From Shewanella sp. VB17 (lineage in GTDB: Bacteria > Pseudomonadota > Gammaproteobacteria > Enterobacterales > Shewanellaceae): DNA of 64,000 nt. A model generated the notes under the pieces. The model had not been told where the DNA came from, did not search any database, and saw only the letters and a list, made by a program, of their open reading frames with translations. Numbering within the stretch: the first letter of the stretch is position 1; every line of letters begins with the position of its first letter. Shown piece after piece: positions 44,429 to 52,672 of this stretch. Both the position numbers and the translations under genes were made by a program. Where the stretch lies: positions 4,278,001 to 4,342,000 of the forward strand of contig NZ_JABRVS010000001.1 in the NCBI RefSeq assembly GCF_013248905.1, given 5' to 3'.

Positions 44429-46929
44429 AACATCTTGTTAAAGGTCATTGGATAACAGATGAGGAAATTCTTCCTGCTCTCGCCCAATTATCAACAAGCC
44501 ATACCTTTAATATCTATAAGTTACTGACTTGTCTAGATCAATTTTCCAAAACCTTAAACCAGCATCCACAACTGTTGTCATTTTTACGTAATGCAGGACT
44601 AAGTCACCAAGAAGCATCATCGATACTATTAGAGTTGGCTGAATTCTTGTCTCGTAAAAATATTATTACCAAAATTAAGCGAGAATTAGGCCAAGACTTT
44701 TTTAGTGATCCGTTTGAATTAAGGCGTATTACAGGGGGGGACCCCATCTATGAAGGTTATGTTTCCTTGGGTATTTTAACCCATATTACCCCCGCTAATG
44801 CTCTGACTGTTTCATCCTTAAGTGCAATAGAAGGCTTACTGACGGGGAATATTAATCTAATTAAAATCAGTCATTCAGACCTACCTTTTGCGGCAAAATT
44901 TTTCGAACAAATGATTGAGTTTGATACCGATAATATGATTCGTGATCGCGTCCATGTGCTTCATTTAAGTTCACAGAGCAAAATACTGGACAAAATTCTT
45001 AATATGAGTGATGGGATATGTGTTTGGGGTGGAGAAGCCAGTGTGGCTGGGGTTAAAGCCAAAGTCTCAGCGGTTAAAAAAATCATCGATTGGGGCCCTA
45101 AAATTTCCTTAGCTTTTGTCTCAAAGGCAAAATACACACAAATAGAGTCAGTTGAACTTAAAGCTCTGGCTAAAGATATCTGCCTATTTGATCAAAAGGC
45201 CTGTTCTAGCCCACAAACCCTTTACCTTGAAGTAGACGATTATCAACAGCTACAAGACTTTGGCCAGCGCCTTTTGCCTTATTTAGTTGAAGTTTCCCAG
45301 AGCATCCCCTCAACCTTGCCCGATGAGGCAGAGCAGGCAGAAATTACCAATACAGTAGAATTACATGCACTAGAATCCTTACTAACAAATAAAGTCTTAT
45401 TAAATGATAAAGCCACGGCTGTAAGTCTGTTGTTAGAGCAAGAATCCAGCCTAAGAACGTCACCTCTGTATCGTAATATTTGGCTTAAGCCGTTATTAAG
45501 AAAAAATATTCATCAGGAGTTATCTCCTTTTCGAGATTACTTACAAACCGTTGGACTTTGTTGTGATGATAACGAATACAGTGATTTAATGGGATTATTT
45601 TTGGATGCTGGAGTGACGCGAATTCGTCGACCCGGTGAGATGTTAGCATCCTATATGGGAGAGCCTCATGATGGGCGTTATGCCTTATTAGCCTACATGC
45701 AACGGGTCTCTGTGGCACCGCCAATATCCTTAGGGCATTTGAATCACTTATCAGAACTTGAGCACAAAAATCAGCAAATCTTCCATGACCCTAAATTGCC
45801 TGTTATGAGTAAAGACAATTATCAACAATTATCTGACCAAGATATTGCGAAAGATCTGTATTTTAAAAGTGGTGGCAGCAGTGGTAAGACAGCATATAGT
45901 TTTTTTACCTATGATGACTATTATACCCAAATGCAAGTGGCTGCTGATGGGCTGCGTGCAGCTGGGCTTGATTGTGAAAATGACCTCTGTATGAATCTAT
46001 TTTTTTCAGGTGGACTGTATGGTGGATTTCTCAGTTTCTTTACTATCTTAGAATTCTTAAAGACAAAACATTTGCCTATGGCAGCCTATCCAGATTTAGC
46101 TTTTGTCAGTCAAAGTATCGTGCAATTTAAAGTAACAACGCTACTGGGTATGCCGTCATATCTGATGCAATTATTTCGTGAAAATGAAGGGATACTGAAA
46201 GCCTATGGTGGTATTAAAAAGGTTTTCTATGGTGGTGAGGCTTTTAGCGATGGGCAACGCCGTTATTTACAGCAAACTTTTGGCATAGATATTATCCGCT
46301 CAGCCAGTTACGGCTCTGTCGATGCCGGTCCTCTTGGGTTTCAGTGTGAACACTGTGATAACGGAGAACATCACCTTAATCAGGAGTTACAACACCTAGA
46401 GATCTTATGTCAAGATGCTGATAGAGCCATTTCGGGCCAAGAGGTTGGTCGTTTAGTCTTTAGCTCAAAAGTCAGAGAAGGTCAGGCAATTCACCGCTAT
46501 GATGTAGGAGATTTAGGTCATTGGGTATTTGGTAACTGTCCGTGTTTGCGCCAGTCGCCAAAGTTCAAATTATTAGGCCGCAGTGGTGACGTATTTAAAA
46601 TTTCCGGTAGTTTTTTTAATTATAATAAATTTGTTTCTTTATTTTCGCAATATGGTGAATATCAAGGGGAGTTGCAACTGATGCTGAAAAAGTCCTTGAA
46701 AAAAGATCATATTGAACTTCGAGTTGACCAGCAGAATATTGTTCAGGCGAATGTATCGACACAGCAACTAGAGAAAATACTCCTGGAACGATACGCTGAT
46801 ATCAATGAATGCGTTAATGTTGATCAAACCTTAACTGTTTCAGTCAAACCTATTCCGGCTAGCGAGATGATACGCACGACTGCGAGTGGAAAGTTATGTC
46901 ATATTGTAACTGAGGATTTAGTCGTATGA
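44425..46929 (+). CDS. LuxC acyl-CoA reductase fused to a PaaK/LuxE-like domain, 834 aa
   Basis: Residues about 1-445 are a LuxC-type reductase (aldehyde-dehydrogenase fold), which turns an acyl thioester into an aldehyde with NADPH; the nucleophile Cys is in FDQKACSSPQT (about residue 263). Residues about 470-834 are an adenylate-forming domain with FKSGGSSGKTAYSFF as P-loop, YGGEAFSDGQ, YGSVDAGPLG and a CxC...LLGRSGD end. Reduction and activation are thus combined in one chain. It is coupled to the genes on both sides by 4-base overlaps. I know LuxC and LuxE as separate proteins, so the fusion is unusual. Confidence 0.85.
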   Translation: MKHLVKGHWITDEEILPALAQLSTSHTFNIYKLLTCLDQFSKTLNQHPQLLSFLRNAGLSHQEASSILLELAEFLSRKNIITKIKRELGQDFFSDPFELRRITGGDPIYEGYVSLGILTHITPANALTVSSLSAIEGLLTGNINLIKISHSDLPFAAKFFEQMIEFDTDNMIRDRVHVLHLSSQSKILDKILNMSDGICVWGGEASVAGVKAKVSAVKKIIDWGPKISLAFVSKAKYTQIESVELKALAKDICLFDQKACSSPQTLYLEVDDYQQLQDFGQRLLPYLVEVSQSIPSTLPDEAEQAEITNTVELHALESLLTNKVLLNDKATAVSLLLEQESSLRTSPLYRNIWLKPLLRKNIHQELSPFRDYLQTVGLCCDDNEYSDLMGLFLDAGVTRIRRPGEMLASYMGEPHDGRYALLAYMQRVSVAPPISLGHLNHLSELEHKNQQIFHDPKLPVMSKDNYQQLSDQDIAKDLYFKSGGSSGKTAYSFFTYDDYYTQMQVAADGLRAAGLDCENDLCMNLFFSGGLYGGFLSFFTILEFLKTKHLPMAAYPDLAFVSQSIVQFKVTTLLGMPSYLMQLFRENEGILKAYGGIKKVFYGGEAFSDGQRRYLQQTFGIDIIRSASYGSVDAGPLGFQCEHCDNGEHHLNQELQHLEILCQDADRAISGQEVGRLVFSSKVREGQAIHRYDVGDLGHWVFGNCPCLRQSPKFKLLGRSGDVFKISGSFFNYNKFVSLFSQYGEYQGELQLMLKKSLKKDHIELRVDQQNIVQANVSTQQLEKILLERYADINECVNVDQTLTVSVKPIPASEMIRTTASGKLCHIVTEDLVV

Positions 46930-48170
46930 TAGTCAAATATCCACTCAGTTATTTAGCTCAATATGCTAAGGAACATTCTCCTTTTTATCGTGAACAATAT
47001 AAAGGAATAGTAATAGATGAAAACCTTCTTACCAGAGAGTTACCCCTGATTGATTTAGATAAATTTTGGCAGGCCAATACGTTTGACAATAACCAGTTGC
47101 TTACCGGAAGTATGAATAAAGGTGTATTCTTTAAAAGCGGCGGTACATCGGGTAAACCTAAATTTTCTGTTTTTAGCCAAGCTGAATGGGAAAATTTTAC
47201 CCATTGTTTTGGACTGGGAATGGAATCTATCGGGTTAACGTCAGGGGATCGAGTTGCTAACCTGTTTTACGTTGGTGATTTATACGCTTCTTTCGTGTTT
47301 ATTATGAAATCTCTCGAATATTGTTCTACCGAAATCATGCATTTTCCTATTACTGGTTTGTGCACTATTGAAGACATGATTTCCAATATAGAAGAATACC
47401 AATTAAATGTACTCGCCGGCGTGCCCACCACCTTAATTCAATTACTGGAAGAGCTGTTTAACCGCGGTCAAGGCCAACACATAGAGACATTGCTTTTTGG
47501 TGGTGAGTCCTTTTATCCCGATCAACGGCAAAAAATTACCGATATGTTTCCTAATATTCGAATATCTTCTATTGGTTATGCCAGCGTCGATGCAGGACAT
47601 TTAGGTTACGTTAATCCGAACTTAGGATACAATGAGCATCTTGTTTTTGATAACACCATCATGGAAATCATTGATGATGAGACTGGTGCGGTGATTGTAG
47701 AACCTGGACGCCCAGGCGCTCTGTATTATACTAATTTATCTAGAAAATTAATGCCGATCATTCGTTACCCTGTTGGTGATCGAGGAATGTGGCTTGATGT
47801 TAACCAACGTTTTAGAATTCTAGGAAGATCCGAGCAAGGGGCAAGAGTAGGCGTTGTTACTCTATATAGACAAGATCTAGAACATTTTGTGGCAAGTCTT
47901 GATAGGTCATTAGGTATCATTAGCTTTCAACTTATTATTACTCGGAAGCAATGTTTGGATACCTGTTGTCTAAATTTAGCAACTCTATTTGATCATGATG
48001 ATAGTATCATACCAGCAGTTAGAGAGCTGTTTTATCAGGCAAGGCCTTTATATCTTAAGGAGGTTGAAAAGGGACATATTTTACCTATTGATATTAAGCT
48101 GGTGCCTTTAGAAGGCTTAGAAACAAATTCCCGCACCGGCAAGCTTAAACAAATTATCGATCGGCGTTGA
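46926..48170 (+). CDS. PaaK-like adenylate-forming ligase, 414 aa
   Basis: A second acid-activating enzyme, clearly related to the C-terminal half of the preceding protein: FFKSGGTSGKPKFSVFS (about residues 68-84), LFGGESFYPDQ, YASVDAGHLGY, and a C-terminal lid with LGRSEQGARVG. Relatives activate phenylacetate or other aryl acids as CoA or protein thioesters; the acid used here is unknown. Last gene of the five-gene operon. Immediately downstream lies a broken gene on the opposite strand. Confidence 0.85.
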   Translation: MIVKYPLSYLAQYAKEHSPFYREQYKGIVIDENLLTRELPLIDLDKFWQANTFDNNQLLTGSMNKGVFFKSGGTSGKPKFSVFSQAEWENFTHCFGLGMESIGLTSGDRVANLFYVGDLYASFVFIMKSLEYCSTEIMHFPITGLCTIEDMISNIEEYQLNVLAGVPTTLIQLLEELFNRGQGQHIETLLFGGESFYPDQRQKITDMFPNIRISSIGYASVDAGHLGYVNPNLGYNEHLVFDNTIMEIIDDETGAVIVEPGRPGALYYTNLSRKLMPIIRYPVGDRGMWLDVNQRFRILGRSEQGARVGVVTLYRQDLEHFVASLDRSLGIISFQLIITRKQCLDTCCLNLATLFDHDDSIIPAVRELFYQARPLYLKEVEKGHILPIDIKLVPLEGLETNSRTGKLKQIIDRR

Positions 48171-48181
48171 AAAGTAATCGT

Positions 48182-48600
48182 TTACCACTTTTCGTTTTTG
48201 AGATTATTTACACATTTAAGCGAAGAGTCCGATACTAACCTAAAGCGAACACGCGGAATGCCGTCACCATTATCATCTAGCCTCATGTGACCAAAGTGAG
48301 GCGCTACAATTGTATTACCTGCTTCATCAGTCAGTTCGTGAAATTGAAAATCAGCTTCAATCCAAAGGGGGCGCTCTTCGGGAATTTCAGTTTCATTATA
48401 TGGAACGTGGAAGTCAGATTTTTTAATACGACGTAATGAAGGGTCAAGAGCAAACATACGACAAAGAGCCTGCAACCCCGCTGTTTTCCCTGAACCATTC
48501 GGGCTGATAAGAAAGTTAAATCGTCGAGAAGGAGTTCTGTTAAAGTGGGTCCAAAACTTTAGAAGTTGGATAGCCACGTTCAACCTAGAAGTGCACAACC
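48182..48600 (-). pseudogene. N-terminal ATPase fragment of an OLD-type nuclease
   Basis: The frame contains a Walker A motif SPNGSGKTAG and the following LQALCRMFALDPSLRRI, DFHVP and FGHMRLD segments that I associate with OLD-family AAA ATPase-nucleases. It stops after about 130 residues, before the rest of the ATPase and the Toprim nuclease domain. The residues before Walker A look scrambled. Probably the remains of a defence gene cut off by the arrival of the neighbouring operon or repeats. Confidence 0.55.
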
Positions 48601-48630
48601 TATACTTTTTTAAAATATTAGGAGGTGCTT

Positions 48631-48834
48631 GTGGGAAAACAATACAACCATTTAACTCAGTGGGAACGGCAAAGGTTGTTTGAGTGGTATCACTACCAAA
48701 AGAAGTCAATGCGAGAAATAGCATATGCTATTATCGTGGACTGCCTCACTGATTCAGCACAGACATTCTATATAAAATTTGGCTTTGAAGTATTGTGTGA
48801 ACATAATGGATGCGTCGCATGCTTCTACCAATGA
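48631..48834 (+). pseudogene. Chimeric ORF: IS30-like N-terminus joined to a GNAT C-terminus
   Basis: The first 30 residues (GKQYNHLTQWERQRLF..., ending REIA) resemble the start of IS30-family transposases, with GGAGG 5 bases before the GTG. The last 35 residues (IVDCLTDSAQTFYIKFGFEVL) resemble the end of a toxin-type GNAT (TacT-like). The junction near 48727 is in frame. Two remnants fused by deletion. No more gene is visible from 48835 to 49040. Confidence 0.5.
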
Positions 48835-49040
48835 AAACGGTAGAAAAGCTAATGTGAACAAAGAGGAGTTAGAAAGGCAAAAGATATGGTATTTTAAATG
48901 CTGCTCAATAGCATCGTGAGCACTACAGCATATGATAACCAATTGATTCAATGTGATTGTTAATATAAAGTGACAGACAATAAAATTATAGGTGGAAATA
49001 ATGCATTGAAGAAAAAGTGTGTTTCTCCTCCTAATAAACT

Positions 49041-49047
49041 GTTAGGC
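49041..49047 (+). other. Integron core site before the GNAT cassette
   Basis: GTTAGGC fits GTTRRRY. TTAGGCAGCA (49042-49051) is the exact complement of TGCTGCCTAA at the 3' end of the gene (49564-49573), as expected for the two edges of one cassette. Confidence 0.65.
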
Positions 49048-49054
49048 AGCAAAG

Positions 49055-49573
49055 GTGAGTAGGTTGAATATAAGAGTCATAAATAAGGAAGATTGGGCAA
49101 TATATAGAGATCTCCGCCTCATGTCTCTTCAAGACTCCCCTGATTCGTTTGGTAGTCGTTTTGAACAAGAGTCTTTATTTTCGAGGGATGAGTGGGTCAC
49201 TCGTCTTAATCCCGATAATAGGGCGAAATATGCACTGCCACTTATTGCTGAGCTAAATGGTGTCGCAATTGGCCTAGCTTGGGGACTGCTTCATAATCCC
49301 CAAGATAAAACTGCTCATATCTATCAAATGTGGGTTTCACCCGATGTTCGCGGTCAGGGAGTTGGTAGTTTATTACTTAAAAATATCATAGCATGGGCAA
49401 AAGACTCTGATTTAGATTATATTTCTTTAGCAGTAACAACGATCAATAAACAGGCTGTAAAATTATATGAATCTTATGGATTTGAGCCTTATGGCCCTTT
49501 GGAAAAGCTTCGAGAAGCATCAATGATTTCTGTTCAGCCAATGAAATTAAAGCTGTGTGCTACTGCTGCCTAA
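49055..49573 (+). CDS. GNAT-family N-acetyltransferase, cassette-borne, 172 aa
   Basis: Single GNAT domain. Motif A is in MWVSPDVRGQGVGSLLL (about residues 91-107) and motif B in NKQAVKLYESYGF. It is of the type often annotated as ribosomal-protein or small-molecule acetyltransferase; substrate unknown. The start is GTG 49055, with a purine-rich site in GGCAGCAAAGG before it. The stop TAA is part of the attC R'' (GCCTAAT). It is an integron cassette whose attC has been invaded by a group II intron. Confidence 0.85.
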   Translation: MSRLNIRVINKEDWAIYRDLRLMSLQDSPDSFGSRFEQESLFSRDEWVTRLNPDNRAKYALPLIAELNGVAIGLAWGLLHNPQDKTAHIYQMWVSPDVRGQGVGSLLLKNIIAWAKDSDLDYISLAVTTINKQAVKLYESYGFEPYGPLEKLREASMISVQPMKLKLCATAA

Positions 49574-49641
49574 TCAGGTAGCCGGAGGTGTCTAGCCTCT
49601 AGCCCCCACACCACCCTACATGCGGCTCCGCACATGACTAA
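49574..49641 (-). mobile_element. 3' end of a second group IIC-attC intron (remnant)
   Basis: Minus strand: GTGCGGAGCCGCATGTAGGG, TGGTGTGGGGGC, then the domain VI stem AGAGG...CCTCCGGCTACC, ending at GAT against TAGGC of the attC. It differs from the copy at 32218-32343 by a few bases in the shared part. The 5' side breaks off at an 11-bp tandem repeat. It has the same orientation relative to its cassette as the other copy. Confidence 0.7.
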
Positions 49642-49685
49642 AGAAAAGATAGAGAAAAGATAGAGAAAAGATAGAGAAAAGATAG
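49642..49685 (+). repeat. 11-bp tandem repeat, four units
   Basis: AGAAAAGATAG repeated four times exactly, at the join between the intron remnant and repeat B. Simple slippage repeat; no spacers. Confidence 0.95.
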
Positions 49686-49836
49686 GCACATCTTTAGTAT
49701 GCTGGGTACTCCCTCACACATATTGTTGGTGAAAGCAACGTTTGGTCTCTGCGATTCATGGTTAACCCTACGATGATAAAGGGGACGGATCAAATTTGGT
49801 TCTACAAAGAATCTAAGATACTTTTTCTAATCTGAA
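49678..49836. repeat. Repeat family B, copy 2
   Basis: Same sequence type as 1944-2102 (GATAGGCACATC...CTACAAAGAATCTAAGATAC). Followed after about 35 bases by family A copy 9, as copy 1 is followed by A copy 2. Confidence 0.75.
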
Positions 49837-49871
49837 CCATCCGCTTTAGAGACAATTAGCTATCTGATTTC

Positions 49872-50212
49872 TGCCCAAAACCGCGTTAGCAATCACTAAA
49901 GCTAAATCGAAGAGATAAATAATCAGGTGTCAGTGAGCTCAAGGACTTGGGTTTAAGGGCGAAGTTCGACATAGTAGAACTCTCTGAGCGAGAGATAGAG
50001 ATATCGAGCTGGCTATTAACAGGGAATGTTATTGGAAATCGCAGAGCGTATAGGGATATATTCACAGCGTGCCGAGTGATGACTTACACATCAGCTTACT
50101 GCCAGCAATAAACACCAATGAGTCTATGGTTATCAATAAGCCAATTGGCGGCATCAAATCAGCCAAAGGAACACGACACTAAAAGATATGTCCAACTTGT
50201 TATCCGACAAGT
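49872..50212 (+). repeat. Structured repeat family A, copy 9
   Basis: Same subtype as copy 2 (AGAGATAAATAATCAGGTGT). Inner arms GTGTCAGT/ACTTACAC have one mismatch. An extra 80-base block is inserted in the inner stem (around 49965-50035, with AGTTCGACATAGTAGAACT). The right terminal hairpin is intact. It lies just downstream of the S46 peptidase gene. Confidence 0.8.
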
Positions 50213-50297
50213 AAAAAATGGGAAGTAAAATTTTCATTTTAATCCCCCATTTAATCTCAAAACCTGCGTTTTTATCACTCATTAAGCGAAATAATAA

Positions 50298-52454
50298 TTA
50301 ATGCACAATCTCCATTTCGGCTAACAAGTTATCAGCGCCGTCGAGATACTTCATCACCCATAACATGTAGCGGCTATCGACTTGAATAGAACGGTTAAAT
50401 TGAGGATCGTAAGCCCAATCACCAATAATGCTTTCATACACACAATCAAATAACAACCCCACCAGCTCAGCACGACCATTTAAGGTGGGTGAGCCTGAAT
50501 TCCCACCAGTAGTATCTAAGGTTGATAAGAAATTAACCGGTACTGAATCAAGTGATTTTACGTAGTAATCGCCATAGCGTTTTTGTTTAATGAGCTCAAG
50601 TTGCTTAGACGGTGCATCAAAAGGATCAGCACCAGTATCTTTAGCCAATATGCCTTCTAAACGAGTAAAGGGGACCGCTTTTAAGCCATCTTGAGGTGAG
50701 TAACCTTTTACATGCCCGACGGTCACTCGTAAGCTTGAGTTCGCATCAGCATAGACCGCTTTACCTTGTTCGGTATTAAAAGCAATAATAGCCTTCATAT
50801 ACAAGGGACGTACTTTCATTAACTTACCGCTAAGGTCTTTTTCTTTTCTCTCTTTTGCCATATCAGTGTCATACATGGCAACCGCGAACTGAATGAAAGG
50901 ATCACTTGATGACTTAAAATCAGCAACAGACTTATCTATCCAGCCTAGGCGAGTATCCATGTCCCCAAGTTTGGTCTTGTTGTACATATTATCTAAAACT
51001 TGATGTAATTTATGTTCATTTAATGTGTTATCTATGTCGAACACTTTATCCAAAGCTGGAACACGTTCACTTAATGGCAATGCTGCGTAACGCTTTAACA
51101 TATCAAACAAGAGTGCTTTATCGACACTAGCAGCGTAAAGGCGATCAATGCGTTCTATGCTAGATTTAAAACGGATCATGTCACGCTCTTGATAACCTGG
51201 TTCGCGTTCCATATCATCGAGTTGCTTCTCGTTCGCTAATCGATACAGTTTTTTCGCTGTCGGCACCATCGTCGTGTAACGAATATACCCTAAGATAATA
51301 TCTCGAGCTTGATGCTCTTGACCTTCAGCAATTAAGCTGTCTAATTCAGCCAATGTCTTGCCGTATTGCTGTTGACGCTTGCTGTCCTTATTGATCCAGC
51401 TCTCCAACTGAGACTCTCGCTCATTACGATCATCGAGCATAGTCGACTTGGCATAAAACTCAATCATTGAAGTAAAGTTTTTCGCATAGTTAGCTAAACC
51501 TGCAATCAAGCTTTTATATTTAATCCGTTCAGCACTTCCTTCTTCCGTGGTCTCTTTGATGACGTCAATAAAGCGCTCGCGCAGCATCTTGCCTTCAGGG
51601 TATGACCATTCAAAGGTATTTTCAACTTCATTGGCGGTGCGATAACGGTTGGTGCGGCCTGGATAACCTGCAACCATGACAAAGTCACCGTCGCTCACCC
51701 CTTTAGCTGAGACCTTCAAGAAACTCTTTGGCTCATAGGGGACATTATCTTTGCTAAAATCAGCAGGTTTACCCTCTTTCGAAACATAACCACGGTAAAA
51801 AGAAAAGTCACCAGTATGACGCGGCCACATCCAATTATCGATATCGCCACCATATTTCCCCACACTACCCGCGGGATTATAAACAAGGCGCACATCACGT
51901 ATTTCAAGTTGTTTAACTAAATAATATTCAAGACCACCATGAAAGCTATAAACCTGACAACGATAACCATTTTCAGCCTCACATTCAGCCACTAATGATT
52001 TTTCTTTGCCTTCTATGCCTTGATAAAAATCATTACCAACTTTGTTTTCTAAGCCCTTTTTAACCTTATCTGTAACATTGGTCACCGCTTCGGTCACATA
52101 GATACGAGAACCCGGCGTCGCCTGTAACTCTTCAGCATAAGATTTAGCTAAAAAACCGTCTTTAAGTAAGTTTTTATCTGGTGTCGAATTATATTGAATT
52201 GAGCCGTAGGCACAGTGATGGTTAGTCACAACCAGCCCCTTAGGAGAGACAAATGATGCGCTACACCCCCCTAAACTGATCACCGCGTTCATCGGGAATT
52301 CTGTCAATTTAGAGATAGCATTAGCATCAATTTCTAATCCTTTTGCTTTTAGTTCTTCGGCCATTGCTGGCAGTTGATATGGTTGCCACATTCCTTCATC
52401 GGCCTGTGCCACAAAAGAGGCTACAACGGCGACAGTAAGCAGTAATTTCTTCAT
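50298..52454 (-). CDS. S46-family dipeptidyl-peptidase (DPP7/DPP11 type), 718 aa
   Basis: A serine exopeptidase that removes dipeptides from peptide N-termini, exported to the periplasm or outside. The signal peptide is at residues 1-18 (MKKLLLTVAVVASFVAQA). The chymotrypsin-like catalytic His is in TNHHCAYGSIQ (about residue 70) and the nucleophile Ser in GGNSGSPTLNG near residue 636. I set the start at ATG 52454 to begin at the signal peptide; the frame is open 18 residues further. Which dipeptides are preferred cannot be told. Monocistronic; it supports peptide use as carbon source. Confidence 0.93.
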   Translation of the reverse strand: MKKLLLTVAVVASFVAQADEGMWQPYQLPAMAEELKAKGLEIDANAISKLTEFPMNAVISLGGCSASFVSPKGLVVTNHHCAYGSIQYNSTPDKNLLKDGFLAKSYAEELQATPGSRIYVTEAVTNVTDKVKKGLENKVGNDFYQGIEGKEKSLVAECEAENGYRCQVYSFHGGLEYYLVKQLEIRDVRLVYNPAGSVGKYGGDIDNWMWPRHTGDFSFYRGYVSKEGKPADFSKDNVPYEPKSFLKVSAKGVSDGDFVMVAGYPGRTNRYRTANEVENTFEWSYPEGKMLRERFIDVIKETTEEGSAERIKYKSLIAGLANYAKNFTSMIEFYAKSTMLDDRNERESQLESWINKDSKRQQQYGKTLAELDSLIAEGQEHQARDIILGYIRYTTMVPTAKKLYRLANEKQLDDMEREPGYQERDMIRFKSSIERIDRLYAASVDKALLFDMLKRYAALPLSERVPALDKVFDIDNTLNEHKLHQVLDNMYNKTKLGDMDTRLGWIDKSVADFKSSSDPFIQFAVAMYDTDMAKERKEKDLSGKLMKVRPLYMKAIIAFNTEQGKAVYADANSSLRVTVGHVKGYSPQDGLKAVPFTRLEGILAKDTGADPFDAPSKQLELIKQKRYGDYYVKSLDSVPVNFLSTLDTTGGNSGSPTLNGRAELVGLLFDCVYESIIGDWAYDPQFNRSIQVDSRYMLWVMKYLDGADNLLAEMEIVH

Positions 52455-52672
52455 TTTGTTAAATCCATTTTTAATTATTTTTGTTTTATTTTGTATGTAC
52501 TGCAACACATAATTCGCTGTTTTACTAAATGTTATCCAATAAAAAAGCCGAGTTAAATATTGCTATTCAAGCTCGACTTTATCATAAGACGGCATAACTA
52601 AAGCCCTCTTTGATGCTTTTCCTTACAAAATGTCACTGCTTAATAAGGAAAAATAGATTTACAGCATCACAT

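Noticed and set aside
43292..48170. Bioluminescence lux operon
   Set aside because: LuxC- and LuxE-like parts are present, but no luxA, luxB or luxD is found, and two PaaK-like domains, a GNAT and an exporter point to another product.
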